Shown: positions 56,405 to 63,483 of the stretch, piece after piece | How the letters are laid out: each line of letters begins with the position of its first letter | Numbering within the stretch: position 1 is the stretch's first letter | IMG/VR virus record: IMGVR_UViG_3300028399_000001 | Span: 1 to 63,575 of that record | Length of the DNA stretch: 63,575 bases | Origin: a virus | Reading direction: 5' to 3' (one strand) | Notes under the pieces: model-generated | What the model was told of the DNA's origin: nothing | Database searches by the model: none | What the model saw: the letters and a program-made list of their open reading frames with translations, nothing else | Made by a program: the position numbers and the translations under genes

Positions 56405-58087
56405 TCAGTAGAGAGCGTCCTTCGGCACATTCGCGATCTTCCGGTGCCAATCGCTTGCCCTCTTGGGCATGAGCGGCAGGTTCCTGGGCGGATGGTGTGC
56501 CTTCCACGGTGCGAACTCGTACCGCGTACCTTGTGCGGCTTCGCGTGCGACGGACATGAAAAACTGCTGATACAGTTGGTTGAACGTCAGTTCACCGCCG
56601 TGCTTCTTCATTGCGTTCCAGTAGAGCCCACGCCATCTGCCTTCGTTTGAAGGGGCGTCCTTGATCTTCCACTGATCGATGGGTTTCCCGGAAACGAGCT
56701 TGAGTTTCCCATCCTCGTGGATGATGTTGCGGCACGGCTTGTTGATGTCGAATTTCGCCCCGCACTGCTCGCAGTAGAGCAGCCGTTTTTTCATGGAGTT
56801 GTGCAGGGCGCCGCAATGCGGGCACGCAACCCCTTCCAGTTTCCCGGTTTCCCTGATTCTGGATATTCGGTTTTTTGCCAGGACGTTTGCGTCGTCGGTT
56901 GCGAACGCTTCGTCCCAGTCTTGGTTTGCATTTGGAGACCCCCACCGCCACCAGTTCCCTCCGTGATCGGTGACGGTGACGGTCTCCGGGGTCAGCTCCG
57001 ACCTGCGTAGAGCACGACCAACCATTTGCAGGTAACTCCTATGGCTTCCTACCGGAGTTGCGAGGATGAGGTTCTTGATGAGGGGTTCATCGATCCCTTC
57101 TCGCAGGACGAACCTGTTCCAGATGATGTTGATTTCCCCATCCCGCCACTGCTGCATGAGTTCTTCGAACAGGCTGTTTTCGGTCCTCCGATCGTGCATT
57201 TCGCCGTCGCACCAGAAGTCGGTCCCATCGACATGCAGTGCTCGGTAGCCCATGGATGTGAACCATCTGGCAGCCCAGAGCGATTCCTGTACTCCCGGCG
57301 CGAACGCGATGGTGTGAGTCCTGGTTTCGTTGAGGCTCTGCCAGCTCTTGAGGATGTTCCCGATGATGGAAGCCCGCTTCTTCCCTTTCTCGGTCCCCCA
57401 CGTTTTCCGTGCCTGCGCCTCGGACATTGACAGGTCCACCTTCCAGGATGTGAGTTTCCTGGTGTCGAGTTCTGACGGCGCGAACACGATCGCTCTTGCG
57501 AGCACCCGTTCCTTGATGAGATCCCACGTTCCTGCTGCGCAGACTAGCTTATCGTATGCGAGCCCGAGCCCGAGCGGCGTTGCGGTTACGCCGATTATTT
57601 TCGCCCCGCGTGCCAGATACCCGCTGAGAAGCCCCAGATTGCCGCCTGTGGCCATTTTGTGTGCTTCATCGACGATTACCACGTCTGCGTCCACCCATTC
57701 GTCAGAATCCTTCTGGATGCGTGATTTGACGGTTTGGATGGTGCAGATTTGGACGGGCTCGGTTCTGTAGTCGAGGTATTCCATTTGTGCCGACCGGACG
57801 CCGAACGGGATGCCTGCTTCGGAGTAGACCCGGATGGTTTGCTGCGTGAGCAGGATGCGGTCCATGAACAAGGCGACCCGTTTTCCTTGGTTGAGAGCCC
57901 ACCGGATGAGTGCCATCTGCATTTCGGTTTTCCCGGACCCTGTTGGGGATGTGAGGCAGACGGCGCGTTCGCCGTTGGAGATGGCGTTGATCGTCTGTTC
58001 TACGCCGTAGACTTGGTGTTTCCACGGGGCGTCTACGGAGAAGATCGACGCTTCGGTAATCATCTCGTCAGCCTCTGCTGTCATCAT
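56405..58087 (-). CDS. SF2 DEAH-type helicase with zinc ribbon (560 aa)
   Basis: Motif I SPTGSGKT (47-54), motif II DEAH (140-143), motif III TATP (168-171), and motif VI QMVGRALR (about 358-365) define an active SF2 helicase. A ribbon CPHCGALHNSM...CEQCGAKF follows (about 425-450), then a C-terminal domain with APWKAHHPPRN. The layout is like phage UvsW/Dda-like or SSL2-type helicases used in replication or recombination. The ATG overlaps the stop of the ParB-like gene. Confidence 0.92.
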   Translation of the reverse strand: MMTAEADEMITEASIFSVDAPWKHQVYGVEQTINAISNGERAVCLTSPTGSGKTEMQMALIRWALNQGKRVALFMDRILLTQQTIRVYSEAGIPFGVRSAQMEYLDYRTEPVQICTIQTVKSRIQKDSDEWVDADVVIVDEAHKMATGGNLGLLSGYLARGAKIIGVTATPLGLGLAYDKLVCAAGTWDLIKERVLARAIVFAPSELDTRKLTSWKVDLSMSEAQARKTWGTEKGKKRASIIGNILKSWQSLNETRTHTIAFAPGVQESLWAARWFTSMGYRALHVDGTDFWCDGEMHDRRTENSLFEELMQQWRDGEINIIWNRFVLREGIDEPLIKNLILATPVGSHRSYLQMVGRALRRSELTPETVTVTDHGGNWWRWGSPNANQDWDEAFATDDANVLAKNRISRIRETGKLEGVACPHCGALHNSMKKRLLYCEQCGAKFDINKPCRNIIHEDGKLKLVSGKPIDQWKIKDAPSNEGRWRGLYWNAMKKHGGELTFNQLYQQFFMSVAREAAQGTRYEFAPWKAHHPPRNLPLMPKRASDWHRKIANVPKDALY

Positions 58088-58965
58088 GATTCTTCTGGCA
58101 CCCCAAGGAACTCCCGCGTGTACTCCATCGCATTGTCGATGGCGTCCATGATGATCGATCGCGTCCCATCGTTTGGCAGATTGAGCGCATCCGCCGCCTT
58201 GTCGATGAGGCGGATCACCTCGCCGAATTTGGCGTCGATCTGGTTCCAGTAGACGTGCGGATCGAGCTTCGGCTGAGGCTTCTTCTTTTTGCGTTTCGGC
58301 AGCGCCTTGATGAGATCGCCGATTTTCGCTGCCTGCCCGACCCTGACCTTGCGCACGATGACGATTTGCTCTTCTTCCGGCAGTTCCGCGAGCGCTTGCA
58401 GCTCCTCTTCGGTTGCGACGACCGAACCGCTTTCAATCGCCCTTCTCGCCGGCGTGCACAGCTTCTCTACGAGGTCGTGGAAATCCACCGCCCGTCTGAC
58501 GGTAGCCCTGGAGAGCCCGAGTTCATTCGAGACGCTTCGCGACTTCGGAGATAAGTCTTTCTCCTTGCGTTGCTTGGGTTTATGCTCGTCCGCTGGTTTT
58601 TCTTCGCTGATTTTCTTTGCGATCGTTTTCGCACGGCATGCGATCCCGATTTTCCTGATCTGGAGCCGTGCTTGCAGGCTGAGGTTCCGCCTGTCGGTTG
58701 CCCTACTGATCGCGATGGCCTTGATTTCGTTCCGCGATCGCCCTACGCCGATTTCTTTCGCCGGACATTGGATGCCGAGTTCCTGCGCGATTTTGAAGCG
58801 GTGCACGCCATCGACGATGATGTTCTTGCTTCCGTCGAACCAGTAGAGTACGGGGTCTGTGATTTCCCCTTCCCACTCAATGGCCGATTTGAGTGCTTGG
58901 TAGTCGTCTGGTTCGAGCGCCGGAATCTCTGCGTGCAGGTCGTCATCAATGAAGAGTTCAGGCAT
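58084..58965 (-). CDS. ParB/Srx-domain protein with HTH (293 aa)
   Basis: N-terminal ParB box: IPALEPDDYQALKSAIEWEG, ITDPVLYWF, VDGVHRFKIAQELGI (residues 51-65), then EIKAIAISRATDRRNLSLQA. A central helix-turn-helix reads VSNELGLSRATVRRAVDFHD, and the C-terminus is helical. No ParA is present, so plasmid-type segregation is not implied. It may bind dyad sites, and the seven-dyad array at 63016-63483 is one candidate. Start at 58965 follows GGTGGAGACGAAA. Confidence 0.85.
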   Translation of the reverse strand: MPELFIDDDLHAEIPALEPDDYQALKSAIEWEGEITDPVLYWFDGSKNIIVDGVHRFKIAQELGIQCPAKEIGVGRSRNEIKAIAISRATDRRNLSLQARLQIRKIGIACRAKTIAKKISEEKPADEHKPKQRKEKDLSPKSRSVSNELGLSRATVRRAVDFHDLVEKLCTPARRAIESGSVVATEEELQALAELPEEEQIVIVRKVRVGQAAKIGDLIKALPKRKKKKPQPKLDPHVYWNQIDAKFGEVIRLIDKAADALNLPNDGTRSIIMDAIDNAMEYTREFLGVPEES

Positions 58966-59011
58966 TTTCGTCTCCACCACCGATCCAGTTTTTTCGATCC
59001 AGCCGTTTCCG

Positions 59012-59407
59012 TCAACGCTGTTTCGCCCATTTCCCGCGAGACGGGCGCTTTGCTCTTGGCAATCTTCCACCCAACCACAAGCCAGCCAAGTACTTGCGAT
59101 CGTAGAATTTTCCGTCGAATTTTTTCTTGAGCCAGAGCAATTCTGCCAACGTGATCTTTGGCATTGCCGCGCCGTCGATGACGCACCGCAGCCCGTGTGC
59201 GAGTTTGTGGCACAGCGAGCAGAGCATGACGACTTCCCGCCGGTCGTCGTGCCTTCTGCCGATTCCAGGGATGATGTGATGCGCTTCGATAATCATCGGG
59301 AAATGCCACGGATCGCCGTATCTCCAGCCGCAGTACCAGCATTCAGCGTTTTCGATTCTTAGGCTTTCGATGGTACTCGGGCTGCGCTGTGTCCGGGTAT
59401 TGTTCAT
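59012..59407 (-). CDS. HNH endonuclease (131 aa)
   Basis: MNNTRTQRSPSTIESLRIEN, then CWYCGWRYG, EAHHIIPGIGRRHDDRREVV and MLCSLCHKLAHG. Zn-coordinating CxxC pairs (C23/C26 and C63/C66) frame the catalytic HH and final H71, a complete HNH site. Role may be packaging, recombination or host DNA cutting. The GGAAGAGCGTCG site sets the start at 59407; the longer frame overlaps another gene. Confidence 0.9.
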   Translation of the reverse strand: MNNTRTQRSPSTIESLRIENAECWYCGWRYGDPWHFPMIIEAHHIIPGIGRRHDDRREVVMLCSLCHKLAHGLRCVIDGAAMPKITLAELLWLKKKFDGKFYDRKYLAGLWLGGRLPRAKRPSRGKWAKQR

Positions 59408-59708
59408 CGACGCTCTTCCATCCATCGTATCCGTCGCCGAGGTATCGATCGAAGTTTTTGACGAAAGCAGAGCTGTCGAGTGCGATTTCCTCGAACACAG
59501 CGACGAGCACAGGCTTTTCGCCCCGGTTCCAGTACAGCTTGTCCGGGTGCATGTATTCCCCCTCGACATCGACTTTGGTTTCCGACGAGAGGAATGGCAG
59601 TTTACACCATTTCGCAAGGGTTGCGATCCCTTGCATCTTCGGTGGTTCGTTATTTTCCTGCGAAACGATTTCAACGCTTCGCACGAGCAGAATTGGCATG
59701 ACTTGCAT
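59343..59708 (-). CDS. Unknown protein upstream of HNH gene (121 aa)
   Basis: MQVMPILLVRSVEIVSQENN, KWCKLPFLSSETKVDVEGEY, EKPVLVAVFEEIALDSSAFV and DRYLGDGYDGWKSVDEQYP. Beta-rich core with a charged tail. It overlaps the HNH gene by 65 bases; possibly a small beta-barrel. GAGGAATCCTG precedes the ATG. Not recognised. Confidence 0.65.
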   Translation of the reverse strand: MQVMPILLVRSVEIVSQENNEPPKMQGIATLAKWCKLPFLSSETKVDVEGEYMHPDKLYWNRGEKPVLVAVFEEIALDSSAFVKNFDRYLGDGYDGWKSVDEQYPDTAQPEYHRKPKNRKR

Positions 59709-59965
59709 CAGGATTCCTCCACATTCTCGTCGTCCTTCTCGGCAGCCGTGCTGTCGGTTTCTTCGAAACCTTTGCCCTCAGCCTTTGCGACGGCCTCAAG
59801 CACCGCTTGAGCGGCTTCGCCGCATTCTTTGCACTGTTCGCCGCCCACAGCCGCGATGGCGTTGAGGATGGCGACAGCCTTTGTGATCGTCCGCATCGCC
59901 TGTGCGGCGACTTCGACGCCGATGTTGCCGTCTTGATCAACCTTGCATCTCACTATCGTCCCCAT
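59708..59965 (-). CDS. Small acidic helical protein (85 aa)
   Basis: MGTIVRCKVDQDGNIGVEVA after GGAGGAACACG, then a helix AMRTITKAVAILNAIAAVGG with a CKEC pair and an acidic tail (STAAEKDDENVEES). It lies between the ERF gene and the HNH-region gene. Could be a recombination accessory; no evidence beyond position. Confidence 0.65.
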   Translation of the reverse strand: MGTIVRCKVDQDGNIGVEVAAQAMRTITKAVAILNAIAAVGGEQCKECGEAAQAVLEAVAKAEGKGFEETDSTAAEKDDENVEES

Positions 59966-60626
59966 CGTGTTCCTCCAGTTCTTTTTCGCAGAGTTCAAGT
60001 TCTTCGGCTGTCCACTGCCGGAAATCGATTGCGTCGAAGTCACGTCCAACGACGCTGCACACCCATTCGCGGAAGCATTCCGCGAGTTTTTCCCTTGGCG
60101 TGTCTTGTGGCAGCTTCCGACCGATCTTCTCGTGCCACTTTCGTTTGATGGCGATCATGTCGGGCTGCGTGATTTTCCCGGCCATCTTCCGGAAGAACTC
60201 CGGGGTGTGCTTTTCGGGGTCCTCTGCCGCGTACGGCAGGTTGAGCAGTTGGCAGATGGCGTATTTGTGCGCCGCGGTGAGTGCCTTGCTTGAGGCTTTG
60301 TCTCCGCCGTCCATGCCTTCACCGACGACGGTTGCGGTTATGCACGAACCATCCTCCGCGTAGAACGAGTATTCCACAGTGAGCATGGAGTATATGATGG
60401 TTCCTCCGTTCCGTGTGGTTCCCATTTCCCGTTTTTGGTCAATCACCTTGGGAACTGAGAATATGCCGTGCTTTGCGAACAGCGGCTGCACGCGGTTGTA
60501 GACCTGTTCTGCTGAGCGGTAGGGGTATTTCTGCTGTTCGTTCATGGCGTCCTTGCCGATTGCCCCGACCTCACGCATGACCGCGATAATAGCCTGTCGT
60601 ATTCCAGCCCCCTCAGAATGGCTCAT
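59937..60626 (-). CDS. erf: ERF-family single-strand annealing protein (229 aa)
   Basis: AIIAVMREVGAIGKDAMNEQ, QKYPYRSAEQVYNRVQPLFA, KHGIFSVPKVIDQ and TIIYSMLTVEYSFYAEDGSC give the ERF domain order. It ends with GGDKASSKALTAAHKYAICQ, the signature helix GDxxDKAxxKAxTxAxKYALxxLL. It anneals complementary strands during phage recombination and circularisation, with the YqaJ exonuclease directly upstream. GGGAGATCGTCA precedes the ATG at 60626. Confidence 0.92.
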   Translation of the reverse strand: MSHSEGAGIRQAIIAVMREVGAIGKDAMNEQQKYPYRSAEQVYNRVQPLFAKHGIFSVPKVIDQKREMGTTRNGGTIIYSMLTVEYSFYAEDGSCITATVVGEGMDGGDKASSKALTAAHKYAICQLLNLPYAAEDPEKHTPEFFRKMAGKITQPDMIAIKRKWHEKIGRKLPQDTPREKLAECFREWVCSVVGRDFDAIDFRQWTAEELELCEKELEEHDGDDSEMQG

Positions 60627-61281
60627 TGACGATCTCCCTGTATTTTTCCCTGAGTTTGTCACGGAACCGGATGACCGCAGGCGCGAGGATTTCGTTGATG
60701 TAGCCGTCATCCCGTTCGACCTTCTTGATGAACAGCGGGTTGACGCCACTTGCCTCGAGGCGTGGGTCGAACGAGCAGAAGCAGTAGAATTTCTTCTTGG
60801 CAATCCACAGCGAGCCCTGCACCTGTTCGATGTGTTTCTCCGGCATTTCGCCATCCAGCATGGTCCTGATGTGGACCGCCGGGTTTGCCGGGCATTTTAT
60901 TTCCAGCAGCCCATCCTCGCCGATGATTCCATCTGGCGAGCATCCGATTCCTGGCTCTGTCGGATGCTGGATGTAGGCGAACTCGCCCTCTGGCAGGGTT
61001 GGCGGCGTTCCGAACCGTTTTTCGATTGCCTCAACCGCGGCGTCGAATGCGTGGCTTTCCCACTCGGATCCCCACCGCATTGCGGCGTTCTGCCATCTGT
61101 CGATCGGCATTCCCGTGAGGAGTTCCGCGAGCAGTTCCTCCATGTACCGCATGGCGGTTTCGGACATTTCGCCGGCATCCCTGGCGGCTTTTGTCCTGGG
61201 TTTGGTGAGCACATCTTTGAATCTGGACGCTGTGACATCGCCCAGGCGTGCCATCCTCCATTCAGTCGTCCGTTGTTTCAT
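60613..61281 (-). CDS. YqaJ-type phage exonuclease (222 aa)
   Basis: TTEWRMARLGDVTASRFKDV, RWGSEWESHAFDAAVEAIEK and then the nuclease core CSPDGIIGEDGLLEIKCP with D117, E127 and K129, a PD-(D/E)XK site. EKHIEQVQGSLWIAKKKF holds the QxxQ/Y helix. It degrades one strand to feed the ERF annealer, as lambda Exo feeds Beta. GGGGGATGACC sets the start at 61281. Confidence 0.93.
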   Translation of the reverse strand: MKQRTTEWRMARLGDVTASRFKDVLTKPRTKAARDAGEMSETAMRYMEELLAELLTGMPIDRWQNAAMRWGSEWESHAFDAAVEAIEKRFGTPPTLPEGEFAYIQHPTEPGIGCSPDGIIGEDGLLEIKCPANPAVHIRTMLDGEMPEKHIEQVQGSLWIAKKKFYCFCSFDPRLEASGVNPLFIKKVERDDGYINEILAPAVIRFRDKLREKYREIVNEPF

Positions 61282-61378
61282 GGTCATCCCCCGCGATGTA
61301 TTCGACGAGCACAGCCACTAGGAGAGGCACGCATATGAGTGCGCACGATATGACGGCGATCACGATGGGGTCACTCAT
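61262..61378 (-). CDS. Single-pass membrane micro-protein (38 aa)
   Basis: MSDPIVIAVISCALICVPLL then VAVLVEYIAGDDHETTDD. One hydrophobic helix and an acidic tail. The ATG overlaps the stop of the DUF1523-like gene (AAATGA), and its end overlaps the exonuclease start, so it fills the gap between them. Function unknown; such micro-proteins are easily missed. Confidence 0.55.
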   Translation of the reverse strand: MSDPIVIAVISCALICVPLLVAVLVEYIAGDDHETTDD

Positions 61379-61752
61379 TTGCATGGATCAGCGCTGATGA
61401 TGTTTCGATACATGGACAGGAACGGAATACGCCATCCGTACACGTTGAACCGGTATGTTGCGCCGGGCTGGATTTCCCCGTATATGTCCGACGAGTTGAA
61501 CTTCAGGTACATCAAACTATCCTTGTTGCACAAGGTTTCCTTGTCCGTGAAGACGAGATAGATGCGCTTTGTGGAACTGCCCGACCCTGTGACCACTGCT
61601 TCGGTTTTCTTTACAGTTGCGGTGACTGAATCGCGTGTCCCGTAAGTAAATGCACACGGAATGGTCACAATGAGGCATACGCCGATGGTGGTCAATGCGA
61701 TGCCCTTGTATCGCCTGATGACTCTGCCGAATTTTCCTTTCATGTCATCCAT
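61375..61752 (-). CDS. DUF1523-like membrane protein (125 aa)
   Basis: MDDMKGKFGRVIRRYKGIAL, then a membrane helix TTIGVCLIVTIPCAFTYG and an outer domain RIYLVFTDKETLCNKDSLMY, NSSDIYGEIQPGATYRFNVY, FLSMYRNIISADPC. The order VFTD...DS...KFNSSDxYG...G..Y.F.VYG.R recalls DUF1523. It is the third gene of the leftward operon and anchored in the host membrane. GGGAGCTGTACG precedes the ATG. Confidence 0.78.
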   Translation of the reverse strand: MDDMKGKFGRVIRRYKGIALTTIGVCLIVTIPCAFTYGTRDSVTATVKKTEAVVTGSGSSTKRIYLVFTDKETLCNKDSLMYLKFNSSDIYGEIQPGATYRFNVYGWRIPFLSMYRNIISADPCK

Positions 61753-62014
61753 CGTACAGCTCCCGGTGTCTGTTTTTGAACTCGATTGCGAACCGCTTCG
61801 GTGGCATGAGGGTATGCCACAGCTCCATGTCGATGGCCCGTGCGAACCGTTCCGCCGTTTGCAGTCGCACCGCCCGCTTGCCGTTGACGACATCTGACAC
61901 GAACGACTGGTGGCATCGCATCTTCTTTGCGATCCTGGTTTGCGTGAGCCGATGTTTCTGCATGGCGTATCGGATGTTCTGCGCAAACCGTTCGACGATA
62001 GCAGGAGTGTCCAT
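61745..62014 (-). CDS. XRE-family regulator (89 aa)
   Basis: MDTPAIVERFAQNIRYAMQK, HRLTQTRIAKKMRCHQSFVS and DVVNGKRAVRLQTAERFARA form a Cro/C1-type HTH with a short C-terminal extension. It may bind the perfect palindromes at 62581-62618 and 7304-7331. AAAGGGGATGAGA precedes ATG 62014; ATG 62020 is also possible. It lies at the head of the leftward operon, the usual site of a regulator. Confidence 0.85.
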   Translation of the reverse strand: MDTPAIVERFAQNIRYAMQKHRLTQTRIAKKMRCHQSFVSDVVNGKRAVRLQTAERFARAIDMELWHTLMPPKRFAIEFKNRHRELYDG

Positions 62015-62016
62015 TC

Positions 62017-62331
62017 TCATCCCCTTTGGTTAATGTCGATGCTGTATGTTGCGATCCTTCGCTCAAGCTTTTCCAGGTATGCGATCCAGTCACACCAGCA
62101 CGATGGCAGGTCGCAGATCCCGATGACGACGACCGGCAACCAGTCGCAATCTGAGACATCAAGCGACACGTTGGCAGTTTGAAGGTCTGGCTCGTGCCAT
62201 ACCTTTTTTCCCATCGGCGTGTCAGCCTCGCATCGTTTTTCGACGATGCAGAGTTCTTTTGCGATGGCTTCCTCGAACGGCTCCAGGAAGTCGTCGCTGA
62301 TCGGGTCGCCCAAGTCGATGACCTTTTGCAT
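62017..62331 (-). CDS. Unknown protein, second ORF of the leftward operon (104 aa)
   Basis: MQKVIDLGDPISDDFLEPFE, EAIAKELCIVEKRCEADTPM and SDCDWLPVVVIGICDLPSCW, ending RRIATYSIDINQRG. Its stop overlaps the XRE gene start (GATGAG). GGAGTCCAGCAT precedes the ATG. A helix plus a beta half; no family recognised. Confidence 0.65.
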   Translation of the reverse strand: MQKVIDLGDPISDDFLEPFEEAIAKELCIVEKRCEADTPMGKKVWHEPDLQTANVSLDVSDCDWLPVVVIGICDLPSCWCDWIAYLEKLERRIATYSIDINQRG

Positions 62332-62343
62332 ATGCTGGACTCC

Positions 62344-62409
62344 TCAGCCAACTACGCGAAGAACCGCGTTGGAAGGGCTAAAAGAAATCATAGCCATTCC
62401 CATATACAT
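62344..62409 (-). CDS. Leader peptide candidate (21 aa)
   Basis: GAGGGGCTATTC precedes an ATG and the frame reads MYMGMAMISFSPSNAVLRVV then G and TGA. The stop is followed immediately by the next gene's ribosome site. It may be a translated leader of the operon, used for coupling. Confidence 0.4.
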   Translation of the reverse strand: MYMGMAMISFSPSNAVLRVVG

Positions 62410-62580
62410 GAATAGCCCCTCGTTTGGTTTTTTTCTGGTTGCAACCGATTTTTGCTTGGATCATCGCATTCCATCGGTCGTCTTTCCGAGATTGCGTCGC
62501 ACCGCGTTGCCAGGCACTTTTCTCTATCCGCTTCGCCCATGCTGCCCATGTTAATTACCATTATTCGGTACAGATGGGCA

Positions 62581-62618
62581 CCTGTTTTTAGGTGTCATGG
62601 GTGACACCTAAAAACAGG
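62581..62618. promoter_or_regulatory. Perfect 38-bp palindrome, right copy
   Basis: CCTGTTTTTAGGTGTCA, TGGG, and the exact reverse complement form 17-bp arms. The inner 12-bp arms are shared with 7304-7331, the centre being inverted (TGGG against CCCA). It lies upstream of the leftward operon's first ORFs and downstream of the left module. An operator for the XRE protein or a recombination site would fit. Confidence 0.85.
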
Positions 62619-62713
62619 CGGGGTTGTCCGGTCCTGGGGGGTTGTACAAAACTCGTGGTGTGTGGCGGTACTTATTGAGTGCCACCATTGCGAGTGCTTT
62701 CGCATGACATTCA

Positions 62714-62794
62714 TTATTTGCTCATGAGGGCACACATTCCGACGGCGAACGCCGCGATCACACACACGAGCAGAATCGTTTCGAGTACGGGCAT
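62714..62794 (-). CDS. Membrane micro-protein (26 aa)
   Basis: MPVLETILLVCVIAAFAVGM ends CALMSK. One transmembrane helix preceded by GGAGGATGCAAGACA, a strong site. It overlaps the preceding gene. Possible role as a small regulator of a membrane protein or a holin-like peptide; not recognised. A 39-residue ORF (62595-62714) starting at its stop and running into the 38-bp palindrome is less convincing. Confidence 0.5.
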   Translation of the reverse strand: MPVLETILLVCVIAAFAVGMCALMSK

Positions 62795-62970
62795 TGTCTT
62801 GCATCCTCCTTGACGAGGTTCAGGTGCCATCCTCTGGCGTCGTAGATGATCCCTTGTGGCCAGACACCGAACATCCGTTTCCAGGTAGCGATTGCTCGGT
62901 GGTACCGTTCGAACGGCAGTGTATTGAGCCACCGCCAGTGTCTCCAGTGTTTTGTAGATTCGTTTGACAT
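62758..62970 (-). CDS. Unknown small protein next to the repeat array (70 aa)
   Basis: MSNESTKHWRHWRWLNTLPF, ERYHRAIATWKRMFGVWPQG and IIYDARGWHLNLVKEDARQC. Basic and Trp-rich, so perhaps nucleic-acid-binding. GCGGAGGATGAT precedes the ATG. It is the first gene after the array in the leftward direction, 45 bases from repeat 1, so it would be on the same transcript as the TnpB-like gene and array. Unknown function. Confidence 0.65.
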   Translation of the reverse strand: MSNESTKHWRHWRWLNTLPFERYHRAIATWKRMFGVWPQGIIYDARGWHLNLVKEDARQCPYSKRFCSCV

Positions 62971-63015
62971 ATCATCCTCCGCAGTTTTTGGGTGTTCTAT
63001 CCCATCATTTTGCTC

Positions 63016-63483
63016 CGCATCGTCCAAACGTTTGTCTGTCCGCTGTCGTGCTGTACATTTTCACCCGCATGTGGCGAATGGGCTACGACCGCAGCGACTA
63101 AACGTTCGTTCATCTGCTGCCTGTAGCCGCAGTCGATTGAGCAAATCTGGTCCGATATCCCGCAACGCCCAAACGCCCGTTTGTCCGCTGCCGGGTGTTG
63201 TGCATCCTTGGAATGGGAGTGAACGGCAATCCCGCGTCGTCCAAACGTTTGTCTGTCTGCTGCCGGCTTTTCGACTGCTATGAGGCGGCAGACGAACGGT
63301 GCCCCCGCAGCGTTCAAACGCCCGTTTGTCCGCTGTTGCCACTCGCGACTTCGACTCGCTGAAGCTTGGGAGCGTACATGCAGTTGATAAACATTCGTTT
63401 ATCCGCTGCCGTACTGGCTAATGTGGAATGACCGCTAGGGCCTGCTCTCCCGCAGCATCTAAACGCTCGTTTGTCCGCTGCCG
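63016..63483. repeat. Seven-unit interspaced dyad-repeat array (CRISPR-like, degenerate)
   Basis: Seven 33-bp repeats start at 63016, 63090, 63161, 63233, 63306, 63379 and 63451, with periods of 71-74 bp. Consensus by halves is CGCAGCGTCCAAACG then CTCGTTTGTCCGCTGCCG. Six intervening stretches are unique, 41, 38, 39, 40, 40 and 39 bp. Each repeat is a dyad: GCAGC/GCTGC outside and AAAC/GTTT inside. Units differ from consensus at 2-9 positions, mostly transitions, more than in an ordinary CRISPR. At positions 10 and 23 the bases covary (C-G in 1, 3, 4, 5; T-A in 2, 6; T-G in 7). It lies between the 62758 gene and, across the joined ends, the TnpB-like gene. Confidence 0.85.

Noticed and set aside
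58084-58965. Plasmid-style ParABS partition system
   Set aside because: Only a ParB/Srx-domain protein is present and no ParA ATPase; ParB-like proteins are common in lytic phages.
62997-63342. Reading frames across the repeat array with repeating peptides such as AADRQTFGRRG and AADKRAFGRCG
   Set aside because: The period varies from 71 to 74 bases, so no single frame runs through the array; the similar peptides come from the DNA repeats.
63016-63483. Calling the array an ordinary CRISPR
   Set aside because: Repeats differ at up to nine of 33 positions and no adaptation genes are present; only a CRISPR-like label is justified.
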